Assembly (NCBI GenBank): GCA_051208035.1
Contig: JBPJFZ010000010.1
Span: forward strand, 1-64,000
Source: JACKOB01 sp024234575
GTDB taxonomy: Bacteria > Pseudomonadota > Gammaproteobacteria > Pseudomonadales > Oleiphilaceae
Reading direction: 5' to 3'
DNA length: 64,000 bases
The translations under genes and the position numbers were made by a program. Below the pieces are notes generated by a model. The model saw nothing but the letters and a program-made list of their open reading frames with translations. It searched no databases and was not told where the DNA came from. This document shows, piece after piece, positions 43,707 through 52,488 of the stretch (the first letter of the stretch is position 1; every line of letters begins with the position of its first letter).

Positions 43707-44465
43707 TTACTTAAATGCCCAGCGCATGAATTCTTTTTTCTCCTCTTTGGATGCAGAGCCCCACAGCACCTTTAGTGCTTCAAGTCTTGGCAAGTCACCA
43801 GTGGCAGGTACGCTGCCCGCCGCATCGCTGACTGTTTGCTTAGAAGCCACCGCTACCGTTGCCACACCAGCAACCGGCTTAGTTGCATCTGCCACAGGCG
43901 CATCGATAGCCGCGACATTTGTAACAGAGGCAGCTGCCGCCGCAGTGGTCGCAACAACCGCCGCAGACTTCTTAGGATCATAACTTTCAGATTTTGCTAC
44001 CAGCCCATCTTTGTCTTTGATTCTCGCCTCAAACACTTTGGCGACATCAAATGCCTGTGTACGGGTTTGTGGCACCGGATAGTCGAATGTGTACACTTTG
44101 CCTGCCTCGGCATTCAGGGTGATCTGCAACAGTTTTGACTCAACCAGATCAACCGGTGGGCGCTCATCATCCTTTTTAACGCCTGGGGCAGACCAAACTC
44201 CAGAATACTTAAATACAATGACATGCGGCCCCGGCAGAAAGTAGTAATCAATAGCCAGATTTTCTAATAGATAACTGGTCATCTCTTTGCCATCGATTGA
44301 AACCACATCAATATCTTCAGGGGCCTTCAGGATAGAAACCTGGTCGTCAGGCAACTTACTGCCGTCATAGGTTTGTATAGGGTAGTTTCCGCTGCAACCG
44401 ACAATCACCAGCATTAAAACACCAATTGCAGACCTGATTATCACTTCTGACAACTTCCAACTCAT
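43707..44465 (-). CDS. DUF2057-like lipoprotein with Ala/Val-rich linker
   Basis: Exported lipoprotein of 252 residues. Signal peptide ends in the lipobox IVGC (Cys 24). The first two-thirds resemble DUF2057 (YccT-type): VVSIDGKEM, YYFLPGPHVIVFKYSGVW, EAGKVYTFDYP. Residues about 163-222 form a low-complexity Ala/Val/Thr linker. The C terminus LEALKVLWGSASKEEKKEFMRWAF is the family's typical last helix. The frame opens at a GTG at 44498, but AAGGA six bases before the ATG at 44465 decides the start. Family call is by eye, moderate confidence. Upstream of amrB by 112 bases on the same strand. Confidence 0.7.
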   Translation of the reverse strand: MSWKLSEVIIRSAIGVLMLVIVGCSGNYPIQTYDGSKLPDDQVSILKAPEDIDVVSIDGKEMTSYLLENLAIDYYFLPGPHVIVFKYSGVWSAPGVKKDDERPPVDLVESKLLQITLNAEAGKVYTFDYPVPQTRTQAFDVAKVFEARIKDKDGLVAKSESYDPKKSAAVVATTAAAAASVTNVAAIDAPVADATKPVAGVATVAVASKQTVSDAAGSVPATGDLPRLEALKVLWGSASKEEKKEFMRWAFK

Positions 44466-44683
44466 TTCCATTCCTTCAATTAAGTAAACAATGGGCACAT
44501 TTCACAGCAGATAGGCGACAGTTTCAAGTTACATTGCAATTACCGGCCACAAACCCGATAGACCATCGGGATGTCGATCACAATTCAGGCTAGCGCAGTT
44601 GATTTATTAACCAATCCTTGTCAATATTAAATTCATAAATTATTGTTAAATATTATTAAACACGCGAACTGGGGGATTGGGTT

Positions 44684-44887
44684 GTGGCGCTGCATAAAAG
44701 ACAAGGTGAAGCCGGTGATGTTCCATTCAGGAGCAGTCGTTTTTTTTGCGTTGGCACGCGATGGTACTTTTCGACACGTGAAGGCTTTGACAGCGGCCCA
44801 TATGCCGACAAGCAGAGAGCCGAAGTGGGTTTAAACCGATTTCTTCATATTGTTAATATTTTGCCAAAAACTGCCGTACGGCATTAG
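44684..44887 (+). CDS. small DUF6316-like protein
   Basis: 67-residue protein with GTG start and GGGGGA upstream. Contains VPFRSSRFFCVGTRWYFSTR followed by EGFDSGPYADKQRAEVGLNRF. This is the short R-S-x-R-F-F ... WYF-x-TREG ... GP[FY] ... A-x3-[LV] pattern I associate with DUF6316 in Pseudomonas-like bacteria. No known function. Located between the divergent DUF2057-like gene and the convergent pgpA gene in an otherwise empty 464-bp stretch. A longer overlapping frame (44643-44834) shows no such pattern and is considered a shadow. Confidence 0.6.
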   Translation: MALHKRQGEAGDVPFRSSRFFCVGTRWYFSTREGFDSGPYADKQRAEVGLNRFLHIVNILPKTAVRH

Positions 44888-44929
44888 AAGCTCGTCAGCG
44901 GCCTTGCTAACTGCAGTGCATCTGGCGTG

Positions 44930-45421
44930 TTAAACGAAATACGCGATCACTTGCAAGCATACCAAGGCCCACACACCAGCCAAAACATCATCCAACATTA
45001 TACCCATCCCTCCTTCGACTTGTCGGTCAGCCCAACTAATCGGCCAGGGCTTCCAGATGTCGAACAACCGGAACAAAATGAAGCCTAGCACCAACCAGCT
45101 CCAGCCCTCCGGGGCGGCGATCATGGTTATCCAGAAGCCGACAAACTCATCCCATACAATGCCACCATGATCATGCACACCTAATTGTCTCGAAGCATGA
45201 TCGCAAATGTATATCCCTGCTATGAAAGCGACAACTATCACGAACAGATAGGGCACCAGCCCAAGCATTTGCAGTGGCAGATAAACAGCCACCCCCATGA
45301 GCGTTCCCCAGGTTCCCGGAGCTTTGCGAGCCAACCCTGAACCTAAACCAAATGCCAAAAAGTTTACCGGGTCTTTTAAATGCTGAAATGTTAAAACCGG
45401 TGCCTGGTCGTGATGAGACAC
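44930..45421 (-). CDS. pgpA: phosphatidylglycerophosphatase A
   Basis: Membrane phosphatase making phosphatidylglycerol from its phosphate. 163 residues. Family motifs: AFGLGSGLARKAPGTWGTLMG, VHDHGGIVWDEFVGFW (catalytic acidic residues), and FDIWKPWPISWADR followed by GGMGIMLDDVLAG. Three to four hydrophobic segments. Next to thiL (55 bp), as in E. coli nusB-thiL-pgpA. Confidence 0.95.
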   Translation of the reverse strand: MSHHDQAPVLTFQHLKDPVNFLAFGLGSGLARKAPGTWGTLMGVAVYLPLQMLGLVPYLFVIVVAFIAGIYICDHASRQLGVHDHGGIVWDEFVGFWITMIAAPEGWSWLVLGFILFRLFDIWKPWPISWADRQVEGGMGIMLDDVLAGVWALVCLQVIAYFV

Positions 45422-45476
45422 TCATACTCTCCTTTGGGTCGGGCATTCAAGAGCCCGATAACAATAAACGCAATCG

Positions 45477-46472
45477 CTAAAAATGATGATAGCCTGAACT
45501 CGTGACCGACTGGGTATCACCTTGCATGTTTTGAACGACGACCCCCTGACCGGAGACAATTCGCCCGATAACCGTCAGTGGCGCAGTCTTCGCCAACTCG
45601 CTATACCGGGCATCATCCAGCAGAGCATTCAGGCGATCTTCAGAGACGGTAAAACAAAGCTCATAGTCATCGCCGGACGATAAAGCCAATGTTACCGGGT
45701 CTTCGCAAAGGCTATTTCGCAAAGCCTCTGACAAAGGCAGCTGATGTGATTGAATCACCGCTCCAACTGAGGATGCGTCAACGACATGGGAAAGATCGGC
45801 AATCAAGCCATCGGACACATCAATACAAGCTGACGCATAGCTGCGTAACAGATAACCAAAGGCAAGACGCGGGGTAGGACAAAAGAAGCGTGAAATCAGT
45901 GCATCTGGACTGGCCAAAACATCATCCAATGTATACACAGATACATTGCCATGTTCTTGCAGCAAAGACAGCCCTGCACCGGAGTCGCCTAATGTTCCCG
46001 TGACACACACCAGGTCGCCAACTTTGGCACCTCGCCGTATCAACGCCAGTGCTTGAGGAACACTACCGATAACCTGCACACCAATTGTAAGGGGGCCTCG
46101 GGTTGTATCTCCACCCACCAAAGAAATCCCATACTGGTCTGCGGCAGTCCGCAGTCCGCGAGAAAACTCACTCAGCCAGGGCTCATCTGCATCAGGAAGA
46201 GTCAAAGAAAGCGTAAAGGACAATGGTACCGCCCCCATCGCCGCCAGATCACTAACACTTACCGCCAACGCACGAAAACCGACGATTGCCGCCGGTGTAT
46301 CCGGAAAAAAGTGCACGCCACTAACCATTGTGTCCACAGACACTGCTAGCACTTCACCTGCAGGCGGGTTAATCAGGGCACAGTCATCTCCAACCCCCAG
46401 CAACACACTTTTATCAAGCGTCGGCCAATCGGCGAAGTAACGCTTGATAAGATCAAACTCTCGCGCGGGCAT
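45477..46472 (-). CDS. thiL: thiamine-monophosphate kinase
   Basis: Phosphorylates thiamine phosphate to the active cofactor ThDP. 331 residues of the PurM-like fold: EFDLIKRYFA start, GVGDDCALI, SVDTMVSGVHF, VSVSDLAAMGA and a C-terminal SGDDYELCFTV. The ATG is two bases after the nusB stop, so translation is probably coupled. The cofactor serves acetolactate synthase encoded elsewhere in the window. Confidence 0.95.
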   Translation of the reverse strand: MPAREFDLIKRYFADWPTLDKSVLLGVGDDCALINPPAGEVLAVSVDTMVSGVHFFPDTPAAIVGFRALAVSVSDLAAMGAVPLSFTLSLTLPDADEPWLSEFSRGLRTAADQYGISLVGGDTTRGPLTIGVQVIGSVPQALALIRRGAKVGDLVCVTGTLGDSGAGLSLLQEHGNVSVYTLDDVLASPDALISRFFCPTPRLAFGYLLRSYASACIDVSDGLIADLSHVVDASSVGAVIQSHQLPLSEALRNSLCEDPVTLALSSGDDYELCFTVSEDRLNALLDDARYSELAKTAPLTVIGRIVSGQGVVVQNMQGDTQSVTSSGYHHF

Positions 46473-46474
46473 CG

Positions 46475-47032
46475 CTACCGGTGATGAGAATTCTTGGAGC
46501 GTGATTTTTCTGCACCGCGAAACCGCAGAACCAACCTGTCCAACACGCTGTTAATGTACTTATGCCCATCCGTGCCGCCGAACTTTTTCGCCAGATCAAT
46601 GGCTTCATTCAGCACCACTCTGTAGGGCACATCCATCCGGTTGGTCAATTCATAGGTACCCATTCGCAGCAACGCTTTTTCTATGGGGTCAACCTTTTCT
46701 ACAGGTCTGTCCAGGCAGTCTGCAAAGTGTCCATCAATCTGCGAGACAGAACTGACAATTCCCTTGAACAGGTCACGAAAGTACTCGGTATCGACCTTAG
46801 TCATATCGTTATCAGCGTAGAACTCACCCTCAATCTGCGACACGCTTGAGCCTGATAACTGCCACTGATACAGCGCCTGTAAAACCATGGTGCGAGCCTT
46901 GCGACGCTTGGCAGATAAGCTGTCAGAGTAATCACCCTTCTTTGCTTTCTTCTCCGCGCCACCTGTGCTGTCAGGGCCATCATCTTTTATATTTTCTGGA
47001 CTTGCGTCCGAAGATTCGGAATTACTCACCAC
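46475..47032 (-). CDS. nusB: transcription antitermination factor NusB
   Basis: RNA-binding factor for rRNA antitermination with NusE. 185 residues, about 45 longer than E. coli NusB: an N-terminal Ser/Asp/Lys-rich extension precedes the core KRRKARTMVLQALYQWQLSG. The later ALLRMGTYEL and LNEAIDLAKKFGG are hallmark helices. The start is GTG, right after the ribH stop (TAA-GTG), suggesting coupling; because ribosome-site evidence is weak, the true start could be further in. Confidence 0.92.
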   Translation of the reverse strand: MVSNSESSDASPENIKDDGPDSTGGAEKKAKKGDYSDSLSAKRRKARTMVLQALYQWQLSGSSVSQIEGEFYADNDMTKVDTEYFRDLFKGIVSSVSQIDGHFADCLDRPVEKVDPIEKALLRMGTYELTNRMDVPYRVVLNEAIDLAKKFGGTDGHKYINSVLDRLVLRFRGAEKSRSKNSHHR

Positions 47033-47503
47033 TTAGGCACCCATCTTGTTAAATAAGCTGACCATCTCAAGTGCTGACAAGGCAGCTTCTGCGCCCTTGT
47101 TGCCAGCCTTCGTGCCAGACCGCTCGATCGCCTGCTCGATTGAGTCAACCGTCAATACGCCAAATACCACTGGAATACCGCTATCCAACGCAACGTGCCC
47201 CAGACCTTTTACGCACTCACCAGCGACGTACTCGAAATGTGGCGTACCACCTCGAATAACTGCTCCCAATGCGATCACCGCATCGTACTTACCGGTTGCG
47301 GCAACCTTTTTAACCGCTAATGGAATTTCGAATGCGCCCGGAACTTTATATACGTCAACATTTTCCTCGGCAATATTGTGTCTGCGCAGCGTATCGATAG
47401 CACCATCCTGAAGGCTATCAACAACAAAGCTGTTGAAACGCCCAACTACCAATGCATATTTGCCCTGACAACCAATGAAATCGCCTTCAATCGTTTTAAT
47501 CAT
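47033..47503 (-). CDS. ribH: 6,7-dimethyl-8-ribityllumazine synthase
   Basis: Condenses ArP with dihydroxybutanone phosphate to lumazine, the penultimate step of riboflavin synthesis. 156 residues with VVGRFNSFVVDSLQDGA, VPGAFEIPLAVKKVA, GAVIRGGTPHFEYV and the GNKGAEAALSALEM end. 40 bases downstream of the ribB-type gene and directly followed by nusB, the classic rib-nusB linkage. Confidence 0.97.
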   Translation of the reverse strand: MIKTIEGDFIGCQGKYALVVGRFNSFVVDSLQDGAIDTLRRHNIAEENVDVYKVPGAFEIPLAVKKVAATGKYDAVIALGAVIRGGTPHFEYVAGECVKGLGHVALDSGIPVVFGVLTVDSIEQAIERSGTKAGNKGAEAALSALEMVSLFNKMGA

Positions 47504-47543
47504 AGTATTCGTTCTCTTTAATCAGACAGGAACCGGGTGACTA

Positions 47544-48665
47544 TTACAGCCCTGGCTCGTATGGAATATATTCAACAACTTCCAGGTCAAAACCTGAAAG
47601 CGCAGTAAATTTAATCGGCGCACTTAACAATCTCATTTTCCCTACGCCTAGGTCCCTTAAAATCTGGGAGCCCGTGCCCACAGTTAAATAAACGCCGGTA
47701 GCATTCTTTTTACTTGCAGGTTTTTCGGTGTCCGCAAAGTACTCTTTTATTCTCTCTTCCAGGTCTTCATTGCTTTTATCAGACTCCAGCAAAACAAGAA
47801 CACCCGCTTCTTCTTGGGATATTTTTTCCAGCGCCCTATTAATCGGCCAGCTAGCAGTATTGGGTTTACTCGCCCCCAATAGATCTCGTAACGTGTCGGC
47901 AATATGTACCCTGACCACACAGGCTTCAGCAGCATTAATATCGCCTTTCACCATAGCCAGATGCGTGCCGCCTTGTATCGTATCGCGATAGGAAACAAAG
48001 CGGAACTCGCCGTGCTCAGTGACCAACGAGCGATCTTCTGTACGCTCGATCGTTTTTTCGTTCATCACCCGGTAGTGAATCAGGTCTGCAATGGTGCCGA
48101 TTTTCAGATTATGCTCAATGGCAAACTGCTCAAGATCAGGCCGTCTCGCCATAGACCCGTCTTCATTCATAATTTCAACAATGACGGACGCGGGCTCAAA
48201 GCCGGCCAGTCGTGCCAGATCGCACCCTGCCTCTGTATGCCCAGCACGACTAAGTACGCCGCCGGGCTGAGCCATAATAGGAAAAATATGTCCAGGCTGC
48301 ACAATATCGTCTGGCTGGCTGCTTCTGCCTACTGCCACGCGCACGGTGTGTGCACGATCGGCAGCCGATATGCCTGTCGTCACACCTTCAGCGGCTTCAA
48401 TGGAGGCGGTGAAATTTGTCTGGAACTGCGCGTTATTAGCCTGCACCATGGGCTTCAGTCCAAGAAACTCGCAGCGCTTCTGGGTCAGCGTCAGGCAAAC
48501 CAGGCCACGTGCATACTTGGCCATAAAATTGATATCTTCTGGCCGAACCTGTTCGGCGGCAATGATCAGGTCACCTTCGTTTTCCCGATCTTCGTCGTCC
48601 ATTAAAATGACCATCTTTCCCTGACGGATGTCTTCGATTATCTCTTCAACGCTGTTCAAATTCAT
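47544..48665 (-). CDS. ribB: 3,4-dihydroxy-2-butanone-4-phosphate synthase with degenerate GTP cyclohydrolase II domain
   Basis: 373 residues, RibBA length. The N-terminal half (1-205) is an intact RibB: DDEDRENEGDLIIAAE, GVTTGISAADRA and GHTEAGCDLARLAG. It makes the four-carbon unit for riboflavin from ribulose-5-phosphate. The C-terminal half aligns with GTP cyclohydrolase II but lacks all three zinc cysteines and the RxEGR motif: VVRVHIADTLRDLLGAS stands where VHSEC...RCDC is expected. So it is probably inactive for that step, and a separate ribA is expected elsewhere. No FMN riboswitch is apparent in the 92 bases upstream. Confidence 0.92.
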   Translation of the reverse strand: MNLNSVEEIIEDIRQGKMVILMDDEDRENEGDLIIAAEQVRPEDINFMAKYARGLVCLTLTQKRCEFLGLKPMVQANNAQFQTNFTASIEAAEGVTTGISAADRAHTVRVAVGRSSQPDDIVQPGHIFPIMAQPGGVLSRAGHTEAGCDLARLAGFEPASVIVEIMNEDGSMARRPDLEQFAIEHNLKIGTIADLIHYRVMNEKTIERTEDRSLVTEHGEFRFVSYRDTIQGGTHLAMVKGDINAAEACVVRVHIADTLRDLLGASKPNTASWPINRALEKISQEEAGVLVLLESDKSNEDLEERIKEYFADTEKPASKKNATGVYLTVGTGSQILRDLGVGKMRLLSAPIKFTALSGFDLEVVEYIPYEPGL

Positions 48666-48757
48666 GCTTTGATTCCTGCCTCAAGGTTGGCATTTCTGAA
48701 ACGGTTTCTTCAACTGCCGACGGCATCGCCATAGCGACTACGACGGTCATCCCGGGT

Positions 48758-49420
48758 TTAACGGGGTCGCATAAAACCAGCTGCCGCCAGTTTTTGCTTG
48801 GTTAAGGTGGACTCACTTGCTTCTTTTTGCTGAACACTAAGCATGCGTTCTACATAACGTGCCAGCATATCGATTTCGAGATGCACCGATTGCCCCACAC
48901 GGTATTGACTAATAATGGTTCTTTCAGCGGTATGCGGGACAATATTAAGCCCAAAACCGTGATCGGTAACCGTATTAACGGTCAGGCTCACGCCATCTAT
49001 GGTTATTGACCCTTTTTCGGCAATATAGCGCGCCAGTTTTGGTGGGTAGCCCACTTCAACTCTCACAGAACGTGCATCTTTTTTGATACTGGTAACTTTA
49101 CCCAGGCCGTCCACATGACCACTAACCAAATGCCCACCCAACGGTGTAGACAGAGTCAGAGCTTTTTCCAGATTGACGGCACAACCTATCTTGAAGCCGG
49201 CGATATTGGTATGGCTTAGCGTTTCGTTAGAGACATCCGCAAGAAAACCGTTATGTGTCAATTTAATCACCGTGAGGCACACACCATTGACGGCGATGCT
49301 ATCGCCCAGCTCACAGCCAGATAAATCTAACCCATTTGCGTCAAGACCTAACAGCAGGTCGCCGGTTTTATGCGCCAGCGACGAAACTCTGCCCACCGCC
49401 TGAATTATACCTGTAAACAC
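48758..49420 (-). CDS. ribE: riboflavin synthase alpha subunit
   Basis: Dismutates two lumazine molecules to riboflavin. 220 residues, beginning MFTGIIQAVGRV. The two internal lumazine-binding repeats show GDSIAVNGVCLTV in the first and GSITIDGVSLTVN in the second. Ten bases after ribD on the same strand. Also named ribC in Pseudomonas. Confidence 0.96.
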   Translation of the reverse strand: MFTGIIQAVGRVSSLAHKTGDLLLGLDANGLDLSGCELGDSIAVNGVCLTVIKLTHNGFLADVSNETLSHTNIAGFKIGCAVNLEKALTLSTPLGGHLVSGHVDGLGKVTSIKKDARSVRVEVGYPPKLARYIAEKGSITIDGVSLTVNTVTDHGFGLNIVPHTAERTIISQYRVGQSVHLEIDMLARYVERMLSVQQKEASESTLTKQKLAAAGFMRPR

Positions 49421-49430
49421 GGATACCGCC

Positions 49431-50585
49431 CTAATTCGAAAAAGTCGTCGTTTGCTGCGTGCGCGAGTATATCATGCGCATATCGTTACCAATCATTCGA
49501 CTATCTTGCAGCGTCAGCGGGATTTTGCTGCGCATGGACGTGATCGGTAAACCTACTACTGGCATGGCATCACTCCCCATTAATACAGGCGCCACATACA
49601 TCCAAAGCTCATCAAAGGCACCAGCTTCGACAAACCTACCTGCCAGTGTCGAGCCTGACTCGACCAGAAGCTCGTTAACCCCTTTTTGTCCCAGCAAAGA
49701 CAGAAGTGCGTTCACATCAACCTGTCCCGTTGCATCGGTCGCAACGGTAAGATGGCGAGAACTGTGCCCAGCATCAACCTTACAGCCTTCCGCCGTTACT
49801 AAATAGGAACAACCATCCCCGGAAAAAACCTTTGCCGTTACGGGTACAACCCCCGAGAAGGAAACAACATAGCGCTCTGGCTGATGATTAAAGTGCCTCA
49901 ACAAAGACTGCCTTGCCTGATCGCATTCTTGTGGCCTGACCGTCAGCGATGGGTCGTCATGACGAACCGTCTGTGCGCCTGTTACAATGGCGCAAGAGCG
50001 CGCTCGCAGCAACTGCACATCTTGTCTGGCATCAGCGCTGGTTATCCACTTGCTTTCACCGGACGCCATGGCTGTTCGCCCATCAACGCTGCAGGCCATT
50101 TTAATGCGAACGTAAGGCACGCCTTGTTCAAAACGTTTTATAAAGCCGGGGTTCAGCACCCTCGCCTGAACTTCCAGCAAACCAAACTGGTATTGAATAC
50201 CTGCTTGTTGCAACAGAGTACCGCCACCACCAGCAACAAGCGGATTTGGATCCTGCATTGCCGCAACGACGCGAGATACGCCCGCTTTAATTAACGCTGC
50301 GGCACAAGGTGGGGTTTTACCATAGTGGCTGCAAGGCTCAAGGGTGACATAAGCAGTCGCCCCAGAAGCATTTTCTGTACAGTTCGCGAGAGCATTGACT
50401 TCTGCATGCCCCTCACCAGCTTTGATATGGTAACCCTCACCAATCACACGCCCCTGTTTCACCATTACACAGCCAACACGAGGGTTTGGCGAGGTGCTGT
50501 AAAGCCCCTTGGCAGCCAGCCGCAAAGCGTGCGCCATATGAATATAATCGTCTGAGCTGAATACAGTCACGCCATTAATATCCAT
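49431..50585 (-). CDS. ribD: bifunctional diaminohydroxyphosphoribosylaminopyrimidine deaminase / uracil reductase
   Basis: Second and third steps of riboflavin synthesis. 384 residues: N-terminal CDA-like deaminase with zinc motifs GHAEVNAL and PCSHYGKTPPC, and C-terminal reductase with RIKMACSVDGRTA and ARSCAIVTGAQTVRHDDPSL. Begins 5 bases after nrdR ends, and the nrdR-ribD-ribE-ribB-ribH-nusB order is conserved in gammaproteobacteria. The N terminus MDINGVTVFSS is slightly longer than usual and an ATG at residue 17 is possible. Confidence 0.96.
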   Translation of the reverse strand: MDINGVTVFSSDDYIHMAHALRLAAKGLYSTSPNPRVGCVMVKQGRVIGEGYHIKAGEGHAEVNALANCTENASGATAYVTLEPCSHYGKTPPCAAALIKAGVSRVVAAMQDPNPLVAGGGGTLLQQAGIQYQFGLLEVQARVLNPGFIKRFEQGVPYVRIKMACSVDGRTAMASGESKWITSADARQDVQLLRARSCAIVTGAQTVRHDDPSLTVRPQECDQARQSLLRHFNHQPERYVVSFSGVVPVTAKVFSGDGCSYLVTAEGCKVDAGHSSRHLTVATDATGQVDVNALLSLLGQKGVNELLVESGSTLAGRFVEAGAFDELWMYVAPVLMGSDAMPVVGLPITSMRSKIPLTLQDSRMIGNDMRMIYSRTQQTTTFSN

Positions 50586-50590
50586 ATAAT

Positions 50591-51076
50591 CTATTGCGAC
50601 TCATCCGCTTTTTTTTCGGCTGCATTATTAATGGATAGCCGGTCAATTTCTTCGCGAAACTCATTGATATCCTGAAAGCTGCGATAAACCGATGCGAAGC
50701 GAACATAAGCAACCTGATCCAGACGCCGTAACTCTTTCATTACTTCTTCGCCAAGCGCAATCGACTTGACCTCACGTTCGCCCGTTGCACGCAGCCGATA
50801 TTTAATCGAGTTTATCGCCAGTTCGATTTCTTCGACGCTGACAGGGCGCTTCTCAAGCGCTTTGATAATGCCAGCTTTTAATTTTTCTTCATCAAAGGGC
50901 TGTCTCGTACCATCCTGCTTGATCACCCTTGGCATCAAGAGCTCAGCACTTTCATAGGTTGTGAAGCGCTCTTTACAGGAGACACATTCTCGTCGGCGAC
51001 GCACTTGATCACCTTCTGCAACCAAACGGGAGTCGATGACTTTGGTGTCTGCCGCACCGCAAAATGGACAATGCAT
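50591..51076 (-). CDS. nrdR: transcriptional repressor NrdR
   Basis: Nucleotide-sensing repressor of ribonucleotide reductase genes. 161 residues: zinc ribbon with C3, C6, C31, C34 (HCPFCGAAD ... CVSCKERF) and an ATP-cone domain (about 49-139; RVIKQDGTRQPFDEEKL). Its NrdR boxes would be at nrd genes outside this window. First gene of the nrdR-rib-nusB-thiL-pgpA series; separated from glyA by a terminator. Confidence 0.96.
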   Translation of the reverse strand: MHCPFCGAADTKVIDSRLVAEGDQVRRRRECVSCKERFTTYESAELLMPRVIKQDGTRQPFDEEKLKAGIIKALEKRPVSVEEIELAINSIKYRLRATGEREVKSIALGEEVMKELRRLDQVAYVRFASVYRSFQDINEFREEIDRLSINNAAEKKADESQ

Positions 51077-51151
51077 ACTAGAGGTTTCCGAGGGATCAAA
51101 TATCTGCTGGGTTAATGAGAAACACTTACATGAAAAGATAGACTATTCTAA

Positions 51152-51183
51152 AAAAAGCGGCACCTATCTGCATGCCGCTTTTT
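51152..51183 (-). terminator. terminator of glyA
   Basis: AAAAAGCGGCA (51152-51162) and TGCCGCTTTTT (51173-51183) around a 10-base loop, 43 bases after the glyA stop. Symmetric, so it also blocks the opposite direction. Confidence 0.9.
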
Positions 51184-51225
51184 ACTGCCGTCTCAAGCAT
51201 TCACATCATCTTAGCGCAGTGCTGA

Positions 51226-52479
51226 TTAAGCGTAGACGGGGAAGCGCTTACATACAGCCAACACATCCTGCTTAACCTTATTGATAACTGCTTCATTGCT
51301 GATGTCATCAAGCACGTCGCAAATCCAGCCAGCAAGATCGGTGATCTCTTTTTCTTTGAAACCACGGCGGGTAACCGCTGGTGTACCAATACGCAAACCA
51401 CTGGTCACAAAGGGAGACCTTGGGTCATTGGGAACTGCATTCTTGTTGACGGTGATATTCGCTCGTCCTAATGCCGCATCGGCATCTTTACCCGTAATAT
51501 CTTTATTAATCAGGTCAACCAGGAACAAGTGGTCATCTGTCCCTTTCGAGACGATGTTGTAGCCACGCTCCATAAATACCGCAGCCATTGCCTGAGCATT
51601 TTTGACGACTTGTGCCTGATAGGTTTTAAACTCTTCGGTCATCGCCTCTTTGAAGCAAATCGCCTTGGCGGCAATAACATGCATCAATGGCCCGCCCTGG
51701 CTTTCCGGGAATACCGCAAAATTAAGTTTCTTTTCAATCTCTTCGTTTGCTTTCGCCAGAATGAGACCACCACGTGGACCACCAAGGGTCTTGTGGGTTG
51801 TGGTAGTGGTCACATCGGCGATCTTAACGGGACTTGGGTAGATGCCCGCAGCGACCAATCCGGCAATGTGCGCCATGTCTACCAGCAAGTAAGCACCGAC
51901 TTCGTCGGCGATATCACGGAAGCGCTGCCAATCAATCACACGCGAATATGCAGAAAAACCGGCCACAATCATTTTCGGCTTATGTTCTCTGGCAAGGCTG
52001 GCTACTTGTTCGTAATCGATTTCGCCGGTATCAGGATTGAGACCATACTGAACCGCTTTGTAGATTCGACCAGAAAAACTAACCGATGCTCCGTGTGTCA
52101 GGTGTCCACCATGCGCCAAGCTCATGCCCAGCACGGTATCGCCGGCTTTGCACAGTGCCATATAGACGGCAGCATTTGCCTGCGAACCAGAGTGTGGCTG
52201 CACGTTCGCGAAGTCGGCACCAAACAATTCTTTTGCTCGATCAATCGCCAGTTGCTCAACGACATCAACATGCTCGCATCCACCGTAGTAACGCTTGCCC
52301 GGATAACCTTCGGCATATTTATTCGTCAACACGGAGCCTTGAGCTTCCATCACTCTAGGGCTGGTATAGTTTTCTGATGCGATCAGTTCAATATGCTCTT
52401 CCTGACGCTTTGCCTCAGCCTGAATCGCTGACCCTACTTCATCATCAAAACCCGCAATTTTCATATCGTGCGTAAACAT
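51226..52479 (-). CDS. glyA: serine hydroxymethyltransferase
   Basis: PLP enzyme interconverting serine and glycine while charging tetrahydrofolate. 417 residues; PLP lysine K229 in VTTTTHKTLGGPRGG, with YAEGYPGKRYYGGCE and NVQPHSGSQAN upstream. The start ATG at 52479 has AGAGG in front; that site touches a 14-bp palindrome. An ATG at residue 6 is possible. Confidence 0.96.
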   Translation of the reverse strand: MFTHDMKIAGFDDEVGSAIQAEAKRQEEHIELIASENYTSPRVMEAQGSVLTNKYAEGYPGKRYYGGCEHVDVVEQLAIDRAKELFGADFANVQPHSGSQANAAVYMALCKAGDTVLGMSLAHGGHLTHGASVSFSGRIYKAVQYGLNPDTGEIDYEQVASLAREHKPKMIVAGFSAYSRVIDWQRFRDIADEVGAYLLVDMAHIAGLVAAGIYPSPVKIADVTTTTTHKTLGGPRGGLILAKANEEIEKKLNFAVFPESQGGPLMHVIAAKAICFKEAMTEEFKTYQAQVVKNAQAMAAVFMERGYNIVSKGTDDHLFLVDLINKDITGKDADAALGRANITVNKNAVPNDPRSPFVTSGLRIGTPAVTRRGFKEKEITDLAGWICDVLDDISNEAVINKVKQDVLAVCKRFPVYA

Positions 52480-52488
52480 CTGCAGCCT

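Noticed and set aside
44499..44683. AT-rich stretch before the DUF6316-like gene, considered as a possible small RNA or attachment site.
   Set aside because: No promoter-terminator pair, tRNA-like fold or repeat could be supported by eye.
44643..44834. 63-codon plus-strand frame overlapping the DUF6316-like gene.
   Set aside because: No family pattern; the overlapping frame 44684-44887 carries the recognisable motif instead.
48666..48757. Gap before the ribB gene, considered for an FMN riboswitch.
   Set aside because: Only 92 bases long and lacking the conserved RFN element sequence.
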